A stretch of 64,000 nucleotides of DNA, from NCBI GenBank assembly GCA_040506705.1, contig JBEVWG010000002.1, positions 158,540 to 222,539 on the forward strand. The letters are read 5' to 3'. Source of the DNA: Thiodiazotropha sp040506705 (GTDB lineage Bacteria; Pseudomonadota; Gammaproteobacteria; Chromatiales; Chromatiaceae). The translations under genes and the position numbers were made by a program. Below, piece after piece: positions 42,112 to 50,629 of this stretch (positions are counted from its first letter, which is position 1; each line of letters starts with the position of its first letter). Under the pieces are notes generated by a model, which saw nothing but the letters and a program-made list of their open reading frames with translations, had not been told where the DNA came from and did no database searches.

Positions 42112-43671
42112 ATGGCATCGATAAAACGCGCACTGATCAGTGTCTCAGACAAGACGGGGATTGTTGAATTCGCCCGCAATCTGGCAGAAAAAAATGTGGA
42201 AATACTCTCCACTGGAGGCACCGCAAAACTACTTACCCAAAATGATGTGCCTGTTATCGAGGTATCAGAATATACAGGCTACCCGGAAATGATGGATGGC
42301 AGAGTCAAGACTCTACATCCAAAAATCCATGGCGGAATCCTTGGTCGCCGTGGTACCGATGATGGCGTAATGAAGGAGAACGGCATTGGTCAGATCGATC
42401 TGATCGTGGTTAACCTCTATCCATTTGAAGAGACTGTGGCAAAACCGGATTGCGATCTGCCCACCGCGATTGAAAATATCGACATCGGCGGCCCAACCAT
42501 GCTCAGAGCGGCGGCAAAGAATCATAAAGATGTCACTGTCGTTGTAGATGCATCTGACTACCAGAGAATCATCGACGAAATGGCGGCTAATGACAATCAG
42601 GTAGGTGACTCCACCCGCTTTGACCTGGCAGTCAAAACCTTTGAACACACCGCTCGCTATGATGGTGCAATCGCCAACTATCTTGGTGCCAGAACTGAGG
42701 GTGAGGTGATTGATTTTCCTCGTACGCTATCGTTACAGTTCAAACAGAGTCAAACCATGCGCTATGGTGAAAATCCCCACCAGAAAGCCGCTTTCTTTGT
42801 TGAACACAATATTGAGGAAGCGAGTGTTGCCACAGCTACTCAACTACAAGGCAAAGCACTCTCATATAACAACATCGGCGATACCGATGCAGCTTTGGAG
42901 TGTGTTAAGAGCTTTGATGAAGGCCCGGCCTGCGTCATCGTCAAGCATGCCAATCCCTGCGGTGTCGCCTATGGTAAAAATCTGCTTGAGGCCTATGACC
43001 GCGCCTATAGCACCGATCCTGAATCGGCCTTTGGCGGAATTATCGCCTTCAATGGTGAATTGGATGGAGAGACAGCAAAAGCCATTGTTGAGCGGCAATT
43101 CGTAGAAGTGATTATTGCCCCCAAGGTCTCTGCTGCTGCAGTCGAAGCGGTAAGCAGTAAAAAGAACGTTCGCCTACTGGCCTGTGGTGAGTGGCTCAGC
43201 GAATCTGTGCATCGTACTGAGTACAAACGTGTCAACGGCGGCTTACTGGTTCAAGATGCCGATCTGCAATTGACACAAGAGATTAAGATTGTCACTAAAA
43301 GACAGCCTACTGAACAAGAGATGCAAGATCTTCTGTTTACCTGGAGAGTCGCTAAATATGTCAAGTCCAACGCAATTGTCTATGGCCGTGACGGCATGAC
43401 CATTGGCGTGGGCGCAGGACAGATGAGCCGGGTTAACTCTGCACGCATCGCAGCAATAAAAGCAGAACATGCCAAGCTGGAAGTCAAAGGCTCGGTGATG
43501 GCATCTGATGCCTTCTTTCCTTTCCGCGATGGTATAGACAATGCTGCCGAAGCTGGCATTGTCGCAGTCATTCAACCCGGTGGCTCTATGCGTGATGACG
43601 AAGCCATCGCTGCAGCTGACGAGCACAACATGGCGATGGTATTCACTGGCATGCGTCATTTCCGTCACTGA
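42112..43671 (+). CDS. purH: Bifunctional AICAR transformylase/IMP cyclohydrolase
   Basis: A 519-residue enzyme. The N-terminal IMP cyclohydrolase domain has ALISVSDKTGIVEFA and MMDGRVKTLHPKIHGG. The C-terminal transformylase has KHANPCGVA, SNAIVYGRDGMTIGVGAGQMSRV and SDAFFPFRDGID. It performs the last two steps of IMP synthesis. Its stop codon shares a base with the purD start. Confidence 0.98.
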   Translation: MASIKRALISVSDKTGIVEFARNLAEKNVEILSTGGTAKLLTQNDVPVIEVSEYTGYPEMMDGRVKTLHPKIHGGILGRRGTDDGVMKENGIGQIDLIVVNLYPFEETVAKPDCDLPTAIENIDIGGPTMLRAAAKNHKDVTVVVDASDYQRIIDEMAANDNQVGDSTRFDLAVKTFEHTARYDGAIANYLGARTEGEVIDFPRTLSLQFKQSQTMRYGENPHQKAAFFVEHNIEEASVATATQLQGKALSYNNIGDTDAALECVKSFDEGPACVIVKHANPCGVAYGKNLLEAYDRAYSTDPESAFGGIIAFNGELDGETAKAIVERQFVEVIIAPKVSAAAVEAVSSKKNVRLLACGEWLSESVHRTEYKRVNGGLLVQDADLQLTQEIKIVTKRQPTEQEMQDLLFTWRVAKYVKSNAIVYGRDGMTIGVGAGQMSRVNSARIAAIKAEHAKLEVKGSVMASDAFFPFRDGIDNAAEAGIVAVIQPGGSMRDDEAIAAADEHNMAMVFTGMRHFRH

Positions 43672-44969
43672 TGAATATACTGGTAATCGGTTCGGGCGGC
43701 CGAGAACACGCCCTTGCTTGGAAAGCTGCACAATCTCCCCTGGCAGAGAAGGTGTTTGTAGCCCCAGGTAATGCTGGTACTGCGCTGGAAGATAAACTTG
43801 AGAATGTAGAGATTGGCGTAGAGGCCCTTGACCAACTGGTGGACTTTGCCAGGCAGAATCAAGTTGGCCTGACCATCGTAGGGCCTGAAGTACCCCTCGT
43901 AATGGGTATAGTCGACGCCTTCCAGAAGGCCGGCTTGCGCTGTTTTGGACCCTCACAGGGCGCTGCTCAGCTTGAAGGCTCAAAATCTTTTACCAAGGAT
44001 TTCCTCGCTCGCCATAAAATCCCCACTGCTGACTATCAGACCTTTACTGAGATAGATCCCGCTTTGGATTATCTACATCAATGTGGCGCACCCATTGTAA
44101 TCAAAGCCGACGGCCTGGCTGCAGGTAAAGGGGTCATCGTCGCCATGGAGATGGAGACCGCCGAGTCTGCAGTACGTGACATGCTTGCCGGCAACGCTTT
44201 TGGGGAAGCTGGCCATCGGGTGGTTATTGAGGAGTACCTCGAGGGCGAGGAGGCAAGCTTTATTGTCATGGCTGATGGCACACATGTCCTGCCCATGGCC
44301 ACCAGCCAGGACCATAAGCGAATCGGTGATGGTGATACGGGCCTCAATACCGGTGGTATGGGTGCCTACTCACCTGCGCCGGTAGTTACCGATAGCGTTG
44401 AGAAGCGCATTATGGATGAGGTCATCTATCCAACCATCAAGGGTATGGCGGATGAAGGGTTACCCTATACCGGCTTTCTGTACGCCGGCCTGATGATCAC
44501 TGCCGATGGCACCCCTAAAGTGATTGAATTCAACTGTCGCTTTGGAGATCCGGAAACACAACCCATTATGTTGCGCATGCGTTCTGACCTGGTCAAACAC
44601 TGTCTCGCCGCTCTGCAAGGAGAGCTGGATCAGGAAACAACTGTCTGGGATCCCCGTGCATCGGTTGGCATCGTCCTGGCGGCAGGCGGTTATCCAGGAA
44701 ACTACGACAAAGGCCTAACCATTACCGGACTGTCTGAATCGTCATCAAGTGATCAGAAAGTGTTTCACGCAGGCACTCGCCTGGATGGTGATAAAGTTCT
44801 GACTGCAGGTGGGCGAGTGCTCTGTGCCACGACTCTGGGAGAGAGTGTTACCCAGGCCCAGGAGGACGCCTATCGGCTCACCCGTACAATTCAATGGCAG
44901 GATATCTACTTCCGCTCTGATATAGCCTACCGGGCCATTGCCCGGGAAAAGGCTGCTGATGGCGGTTGA
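43671..44969 (+). CDS. purD: Phosphoribosylamine-glycine ligase
   Basis: A 432-residue ATP-grasp enzyme starting MNILVIGSGGREHALAWK. It has KADGLAAGKGVIVA, GEEASFIVMADG, NTGGMGAYSPAP and EFNCRFGDPETQP. It catalyses the second step of purine synthesis. It is coupled to purH, and the VanZ-like gene begins inside its last codons. Confidence 0.98.
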   Translation: MNILVIGSGGREHALAWKAAQSPLAEKVFVAPGNAGTALEDKLENVEIGVEALDQLVDFARQNQVGLTIVGPEVPLVMGIVDAFQKAGLRCFGPSQGAAQLEGSKSFTKDFLARHKIPTADYQTFTEIDPALDYLHQCGAPIVIKADGLAAGKGVIVAMEMETAESAVRDMLAGNAFGEAGHRVVIEEYLEGEEASFIVMADGTHVLPMATSQDHKRIGDGDTGLNTGGMGAYSPAPVVTDSVEKRIMDEVIYPTIKGMADEGLPYTGFLYAGLMITADGTPKVIEFNCRFGDPETQPIMLRMRSDLVKHCLAALQGELDQETTVWDPRASVGIVLAAGGYPGNYDKGLTITGLSESSSSDQKVFHAGTRLDGDKVLTAGGRVLCATTLGESVTQAQEDAYRLTRTIQWQDIYFRSDIAYRAIAREKAADGG

Positions 44970-45348
44970 AAAACCCAGTCGGAAACACTCTACTCATCGC
45001 ACCCTGTTTCGGGGTGCCTTGGGTGTCTCAATAGCAGTCATCAGTTATCTGGCTTTCACCCCTTTGGATCTACCGGGTGTCAGCAGCCTGAATGACAAAG
45101 TCTCTCACATGATCGCTTTTTTCTGCCTTGCTTTTCTGGCGGACTTTTCCTGGCCTGAATCCCCTTGGAATCAGTTAAAGTTTTTTTTACTTCTGGGTTA
45201 CGGTCTCGCCATTGAGGTGGTGCAGGCCTTTCTCCCCCATCGCCTCTTTTCTCTCTTTGACCTGTCAGCAGACGCCTTTGGGCTGATTCTCTACACTCTA
45301 CTTCTTCCTTGGTTTATGCGACATAAGTTGCTTAAATCACTCAGATGA
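44959..45348 (+). CDS. VanZ-like small membrane protein
   Basis: A 129-residue protein with four predicted helices: SIAVISYLAFTPL; VSHMIAFFCLAFLADF; FFLLLGYGLAIEVVQAFLP; and DLSADAFGLILYTLLLPWF. The DKVSHMIAFF, EVVQAFLPHR and DLSADAFG motifs are those of the VanZ family. The role of chromosomal VanZ proteins is unclear (cell-envelope linked; teicoplanin resistance in enterococci). I use the ATG at 44959, which overlaps purD by 11 bp; the frame opens at a TTG at 44938. Confidence 0.85.
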   Translation: MAVEKPSRKHSTHRTLFRGALGVSIAVISYLAFTPLDLPGVSSLNDKVSHMIAFFCLAFLADFSWPESPWNQLKFFLLLGYGLAIEVVQAFLPHRLFSLFDLSADAFGLILYTLLLPWFMRHKLLKSLR

Positions 45349-45498
45349 CAAACGGGTCAAATAAAATACTCGCACATTTTTTCACTCTTACCCACAGCAA
45401 CCCTAAAAAAACCAATATAATTCTTATAGGATTTGGATATATTCATTGAGGGATCGCGAAGAAATCAGTCAATAAATCCACGCAACAAGCAGGCAGTT

Positions 45499-47973
45499 AT
45501 GAGCAGCGACGTTAAACATAGTGCTTTTAAATATGACTACCTGGGTTCTGATCCAAAGGCAATACAGAGATCAGTCTCCAACCATTTGGTCTACACCATC
45601 GGCAAGGATCCATTCACAGCAACAGATCACGATTGGATGATGGCATTCAGTCATGTGGTTCGAGATCGCTTGATCGAACGCTGGATGGAGACACAACGTA
45701 ACTACTACAAACACGATGCCAAGCGTGTCTACTATCTCTCGATGGAGTTCTTGATCGGTCGCAGCCTGATCAACAGCCTGTTGAATATGGATATTTATGA
45801 CGCTTGCGGCCAGGCGCTGCACAAACTGGGCATCGAACTTGAACAGCTGCGAAACCTGGAACACGACGCAGCCCTTGGTAACGGAGGCCTGGGAAGACTC
45901 GCCGCCTGTTTTCTCGATTCCATGGCGAGCCTGAATATTCCCGGTTATGGCTATGGCATCCGTTTTGAATATGGCATGTTCCGCCAGAAAATTGAGAATG
46001 GCAGCCAGGTAGAGCTACCGGAAAACTGGCTGGTGCATGATAACCCGTGGGAGTTTCCACGTCCGGAAGTCTCCTACCGGATTCGCTTCGGCGGACGGGT
46101 CATGGAGTACCAGGATAGCAGTGGCCGTAAGCATTTCGACTGGATCGATGGCGACATTGTCATCGCACAGGCTTACGACACTCCTATTCCCGGTTTTCAG
46201 AATGATACGGTAAACAATCTGCGCCTGTGGAGCGCCAAGGCCCACGAAGCCTTCGACCTCAATCAGTTCAACCAGGGGGAGTATACAGAGGCGGTAGTCG
46301 GCAAGACCTTCTCAGAAAACATATCCAAAGTACTCTATCCCAACGACAGCTCCACCATGAATAAGCTGCTTAGATTAAAGCAGCAATACTTTTTCGTCAG
46401 CGCCTCACTGAAAGACATCCTGCGACGCTTCTTCACCGACCATGAAGATCTGAAGGAGTTGCCATCCAAAGTCGCCATCCAGCTCAATGACACCCATCCA
46501 GCCATTGCCATACCGGAAATGATGCGACTGCTGATGGACAAGCATCAACTGGAGTGGCAACCGGCCTGGGAAATCACCACCAAGGTCTTCTCATACACCA
46601 ACCATACGCTGCTGCCCGAGGCCCTGGAAACCTGGCCGGTGAAGATCCTTGAAGAACTCCTTCCCCGCCACTTGCAACTGATTCTCGAAATCAATCGACG
46701 CTTCCTGCTGGTGCTGGGACACCTCCATCCTGGAGACATGGATATCCTGCGCCGCCTCTCAATCATCGATGAAGGTGGGGAGCGACGTATCCGCATGGCT
46801 CATCTGGCGATCATCGGCAGCCACAAGGTGAATGGTGTCTCTGCCATGCACAGTGAGCTATTGAGAGAGTCGACTTTCAAGGATTTTAACCAATTCTATC
46901 CAGGCAAAATCATTAATATCACCAACGGCATCACCCCTCGTCGCTGGTTATACCTCTCTAATAGAAAGCTCTCATCTTTGATTAGTGATGCTATCGGCCC
47001 CGAGTGGATAAAGGATCTCAGCCAGGTAAAAAAGCTTGAGGCATTCGCCCAGGACAGCAGCTTCCAGGACAAATTCCTTGATATCAAAAAGGCCAACAAG
47101 GATCACATGGCCAACCTGATTGAGTACTACCTGCATAAACAGGTCGATCCCACTACCCTGTTCGATGTCCAGGTAAAGCGAATTCATGAATACAAACGCC
47201 AATTACTGAATCTGTTTCGCGCAATCGAACTCTACAACCGAATGGTCGATAATCCAGGTATCGATTGTGTTCCCCGCACCATTCTTTTTGGTGGTAAGGC
47301 AGCCCCTGGCTACAGTATGGCGAAAATGATCATACGCCTGATCAATGATGTTGCAGATGTAATCGACAACGATCCCGCTGTCAGCGACCGCCTTAAGATC
47401 ATCTTCATCCCCAACTACGATGTCACTACCGCCACCGACATCATTCCCGCCGCTGAACTGTCACAGCAGATCTCTACCGCAGGTATGGAGGCATCGGGAA
47501 CCGGCAACATGAAGCTGGCGCTGAATGGTGCCTTGACCATGGGCACTATGGATGGTGCGAATGTGGAGATGCTTGAGCAAGTGGGAGATGAAAATATCTT
47601 TATATTCGGACTCACCACTGATGATATCGCCCGGCTCAATCATCAAGGCTATCATCCACAGAGATACTATGAGTCCGATCCCAGACTAAAACGCATCATC
47701 GATATGATCGCGAACGGTTTCTTCTCACCTGAAGAACCCTCCCGCTATCGCATGATCACCGATAACCTGCTGCGCAGTGACCATTTCAAAGTCCTGGCCG
47801 ATTTTGATACCTATATGTCCATCAGTGATAAAGCAGATGGCATCTATCGGGAGCCCTCATCCTGGGTCCGAATGGCAATACTCAATACCGCGCGTATGGG
47901 TTATTTCTCAAGTGATCGCACCATCAGTGAATATGCCAGTAAGATATGGCAGGTGGAGCAAGTGTCGGGTTAA
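45499..47973 (+). CDS. glgP: Glycogen/maltodextrin phosphorylase
   Basis: An 824-residue phosphorylase from MSSDVKHSAFKYDY at 45499; the frame is open to a TTG at 45433. Visible are AALGNGGLGRLAACFLDSMA, QLNDTHPAIAIPEMMRLL, FNQFYPGKIINITNGITPRRW and the PLP-binding EASGTGNMKLALNGALTMG. It releases glucose-1-phosphate from storage glucan. No other glg genes are adjacent. A TATAAT (45416-45421) lies about 80 bp upstream. Confidence 0.96.
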   Translation: MSSDVKHSAFKYDYLGSDPKAIQRSVSNHLVYTIGKDPFTATDHDWMMAFSHVVRDRLIERWMETQRNYYKHDAKRVYYLSMEFLIGRSLINSLLNMDIYDACGQALHKLGIELEQLRNLEHDAALGNGGLGRLAACFLDSMASLNIPGYGYGIRFEYGMFRQKIENGSQVELPENWLVHDNPWEFPRPEVSYRIRFGGRVMEYQDSSGRKHFDWIDGDIVIAQAYDTPIPGFQNDTVNNLRLWSAKAHEAFDLNQFNQGEYTEAVVGKTFSENISKVLYPNDSSTMNKLLRLKQQYFFVSASLKDILRRFFTDHEDLKELPSKVAIQLNDTHPAIAIPEMMRLLMDKHQLEWQPAWEITTKVFSYTNHTLLPEALETWPVKILEELLPRHLQLILEINRRFLLVLGHLHPGDMDILRRLSIIDEGGERRIRMAHLAIIGSHKVNGVSAMHSELLRESTFKDFNQFYPGKIINITNGITPRRWLYLSNRKLSSLISDAIGPEWIKDLSQVKKLEAFAQDSSFQDKFLDIKKANKDHMANLIEYYLHKQVDPTTLFDVQVKRIHEYKRQLLNLFRAIELYNRMVDNPGIDCVPRTILFGGKAAPGYSMAKMIIRLINDVADVIDNDPAVSDRLKIIFIPNYDVTTATDIIPAAELSQQISTAGMEASGTGNMKLALNGALTMGTMDGANVEMLEQVGDENIFIFGLTTDDIARLNHQGYHPQRYYESDPRLKRIIDMIANGFFSPEEPSRYRMITDNLLRSDHFKVLADFDTYMSISDKADGIYREPSSWVRMAILNTARMGYFSSDRTISEYASKIWQVEQVSG

Positions 47974-48041
47974 TCAGAAATGCATACGAAGGTTGTTATC
48001 ATATTTTTAAGCATCTTAGCCCCCCCCAACTTGAGTTACTC

Positions 48042-48066
48042 GGTAGGGTGGGGCCCTGCCCCACCA
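48042..48066. repeat. REP-like palindrome, copy B
   Basis: The GGTAGGGTGGGGC...GCCCCACCA element, nearly identical to the copies at 50330-50353 and 50441-50464. It lies between glgP and the cytochrome gene. Confidence 0.8.
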
Positions 48067-48215
48067 ATCTGTTGAAGAGAAATAAGAGACTCAAAGACGC
48101 AAACAAACTTGAGAATCAATAAAAAGCACCCAGCAAGACAATTATTCTAAATATGGGATATAATTCCCATACAAAACAACACTGGATCATCTGCCTCTAC
48201 AAAGGGAGTGATGGC

Positions 48216-49973
48216 ATGAATGGAAAGCATAGCTGGATAACCCTGTTAACACTAAGTCTCTCACTCTTTGCCTGTGGTGGAGGCGGTGGAGACGACGACA
48301 GTGATGACGATGATGATGACAACAGCGGACCAGGCGTAACTGAAGTCAGCGGCAGCCATCGCGTTCTGGCCTTTAATGACCTGGGTATGCACTGTGCGGA
48401 TCTCGACTATTCGACATTCGTCATCCTGCCCCCCTTCAATGTCATACACAGCCAGGTGATTGAACGGGGTAATCCTCCGAAACTGCTTGATGACAATAGC
48501 GTCGAAGTCAGCTATCTCGCTACATCTGATCCGAGCGGCTCGATCAACACTACCAGCCAGAACCTGGCCGGCAGTGTCAATAAAACCAACTTTTGGAGCA
48601 TTAACCCGAATTCGGGTAATAGCTATGTCTTCGATCTGTTCGGAGATAACCCAGTGCCGGACGAGGGCTTGGTATTTGGCCAAAACATGCCTGGCATTCT
48701 CAACCCATACAGCGCCAATGATCCCCAGCTGTTCAACGAATTCAACAGATCCAAAGGCTGGTTCTCTGCTGAGGGTATTCCAATTCTGCCGGTCGACGAC
48801 AACGGACAACCCAACGCATATCCTTTGATGAGAGTCACTGCCCAGCAAGTGGGTAGCGAAACCGCCCTTGCCACGCTTGATGTCGTCTTACCCGTCGCCT
48901 CAGAGGCAGATTGCCAGAACTGTCATGCAGCAGGTGAGATTGCGGCACCCATCACCAGCGAAATCCCCTACCTGATCCCGGACGACATCAATGATTCCAA
49001 TGCCGTATTGCAGGCCGCAAAAGAGAACATACTGCTACTGCATGATGCGGAACACGCTACCAACCTGGTAGCAAGCAAACCCGTACTTTGTGCCGCATGC
49101 CACTACTCTGCTGCCTTGGATTTAAGTGGTTCCGGACCTGCCGGCAGCCAACTCGGAAATGACACCATGTCAGAAGTCATGCACAGGCATCATGGTCAGC
49201 TGACTGATGAAACGAGCGGTGAACCGATCTTCCCCAGCAATGGCGACCTGGAAGAGACCTGCTACCAGTGCCACCCAGGAAAAGTTACCCAATGCCTTCG
49301 TGGCGCTATGGGTGGTGCAGGTATCGAATGTGCCGATTGTCATGGGAGTATGCTTGCCGTAGGCCAGGAGACAAGAACACCTTGGCTTGACGAGCCTCGC
49401 TGCGAATCCTGCCATACCGGTGATGCAACCAGTCATCTTGGTACCAGCCTGAGACTGAGCCAGGCCTGGGAAGACAACATCGACACAGCAACACCCCGAA
49501 TCGCGACCAACAAACGCTTCGCAGAAAACGATTTGACGCTCTATCGCAACAGTCTCGGTCATGGCGGTGTTGCCTGCGAAGGCTGTCATGGCTCAACCCA
49601 TGCCATCTGGCCGAATGCCAATGAGGCTTCCAATGACAACCTGGCATCGATACAACTCCAGGGACATGTCGGCACAATCAGTGATTGCAGCACTTGCCAT
49701 ACCAGCCTGCCTCTGACCACGTCCGGCCCCCATGGCATGCATAACGTCAATAGCCGAGGCTGGAACCTTGATCATGAAGACTTTTACAAAGATAACCCCA
49801 GCAGTTGCCAAAGTTGCCATGGCGTTAACCTGCAAGGTACCGTGTTATCCCAAGCTGCTGATGACAGAAACTACCTGCGGGACGATGATGGAGAGAGAAC
49901 CATCTTCGTGGCGAAAGGTACGCAAGTGAGTTGCACCTTATGCCATGAATACCCCGAGGAAGATGATGACTGA
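48216..49973 (+). CDS. Nonaheme c-type cytochrome lipoprotein
   Basis: A 585-residue protein from MNGKHSW; the frame opens at 48153, but a GGGAGTG site favours 48216. The lipobox LSLFAC gives a lipidated Cys20, followed by a Gly5 and an Asp-rich stretch, then a roughly 200-residue N-terminal domain with NDLGMHCADLDYSTFVILPPFN. Nine CxxCH motifs follow: CQNCH, CAACH, CYQCH, CADCH, CESCH, CEGCH, CSTCH, CQSCH and CTLCH. It is likely an outer-membrane or periplasmic electron carrier. No porin or quinol oxidase gene is adjacent, so its electron partners are unknown. Confidence 0.92.
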   Translation: MNGKHSWITLLTLSLSLFACGGGGGDDDSDDDDDDNSGPGVTEVSGSHRVLAFNDLGMHCADLDYSTFVILPPFNVIHSQVIERGNPPKLLDDNSVEVSYLATSDPSGSINTTSQNLAGSVNKTNFWSINPNSGNSYVFDLFGDNPVPDEGLVFGQNMPGILNPYSANDPQLFNEFNRSKGWFSAEGIPILPVDDNGQPNAYPLMRVTAQQVGSETALATLDVVLPVASEADCQNCHAAGEIAAPITSEIPYLIPDDINDSNAVLQAAKENILLLHDAEHATNLVASKPVLCAACHYSAALDLSGSGPAGSQLGNDTMSEVMHRHHGQLTDETSGEPIFPSNGDLEETCYQCHPGKVTQCLRGAMGGAGIECADCHGSMLAVGQETRTPWLDEPRCESCHTGDATSHLGTSLRLSQAWEDNIDTATPRIATNKRFAENDLTLYRNSLGHGGVACEGCHGSTHAIWPNANEASNDNLASIQLQGHVGTISDCSTCHTSLPLTTSGPHGMHNVNSRGWNLDHEDFYKDNPSSCQSCHGVNLQGTVLSQAADDRNYLRDDDGERTIFVAKGTQVSCTLCHEYPEEDDD

Positions 49974-50027
49974 TAGGCATCGTAGAGTCTGTCGAGCTCT
50001 GATTCAGATACTCCTGCAGAAGACAAT

Positions 50028-50144
50028 TTATAATCCAAACAGCTGCTCATCATCACTCTCACCCAACCGCACAAAGGTGATACCTATACCGTAGATACTC
50101 TGTTCCATTGCAACTCTAAAATGGATTTTGTCGATAACCTTGGT
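50028..50144 (-). pseudogene. Possible remnant of a PilZ-type C-terminus
   Basis: An open stretch of 38 codons closed by stop codons at both ends. It reads TKVIDKIHFRVAMEQ and then IYGIGITFVRLGESDDEQLF. The GIGITFV ending resembles the end of PilZ domains. The start, ribosome site and the rest of the domain are missing, so I treat it as a relic. The segment encoding GESDDEQLF lies in a 28-nt exact repeat of the ptsI 3' end. The PilZ reading is tentative. Confidence 0.35.
50038..50065. repeat. 28-bp direct repeat shared with the ptsI 3' end (copy 1)
   Basis: Identical to 50649-50676, 611 bp away in the same orientation. It encodes GESDDEQLF in both places on the minus strand. Confidence 0.9.
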
Positions 50145-50228
50145 TTATAAGGTGGCGAGTTTCGGTATTTCATAAAATCTTGAGCTATCGAACTGTGCCC
50201 GGATGTTCAACATGCCATGGATACCCAG

Positions 50229-50309
50229 GTAGCCTGAATGGAGCACAGCGGAATCCGGGATGGTTGGTGCGCTGTTCCCCTGGATTCCGTTGCACTTCAT
50301 CCAGGCTAC
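50229..50309. repeat. 81-bp imperfect inverted repeat
   Basis: 31-nt arms (50229-50259 and 50279-50309) match at about 25 positions. Each runs GTAGCCTG...CGGAATCC, around a 19-nt loop. It looks like the extragenic palindromic elements common in gammaproteobacteria. Confidence 0.75.
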
Positions 50310-50329
50310 GGACTTATTATGTTTGTACC

Positions 50330-50464
50330 GTAGGGTGGGGCCATGCCCCACCAAATAGGTTAGAAGTAGACAAATAGTGGATGATCACTCTGGATCTTGA
50401 ATGAACTTCTCTGCAACTTATCACTATTTCCCACCATATATGGTGGGGCATGGCCCCACCCTAC
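50330..50464. repeat. REPIN-like doublet (REP copies C and D)
   Basis: Two 24-nt copies of the GTAGGGTGGGGC-type palindrome lie in opposite orientation (50330-50353 and 50441-50464). They are perfectly complementary to each other and separated by 87 nt. Inner AAATAGTG/CACTATTT segments extend the pairing. The layout is that of REPINs, which are mobilised in trans by RAYT transposases. No such gene is in the window. Confidence 0.85.
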
Positions 50465-50629
50465 GGAAGGCAAGGGAGAGATGGTATCTGACTCTCTCAT
50501 TGTGATAGGTAGTAGGGTTGGCTATATCTTGCGATTAGTTGCTGGTAATAGACAAACAATTATCAACGCTTGAAAACTAATTAGATGAGTTTCATGTGCA
50601 GCTAAATATCATCTTATGAGCGCTTTTTA

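Larger units (their letters stand above)
49974..50629. other. Gene-poor spacer rich in repeats and a gene remnant
   Basis: About 650 bp between the cytochrome and ptsI. It holds the remnant at 50028-50144, the 81-bp inverted repeat at 50229-50309, and the paired palindromes at 50330-50464. No intact gene is visible. Confidence 0.8.

Noticed and set aside
43243..43983. A 246-codon open frame on the minus strand across the purH-purD junction
   Set aside because: It is antisense to two well-conserved genes, has no recognisable domain or ribosome site, and follows the codon pattern of the genes opposite.
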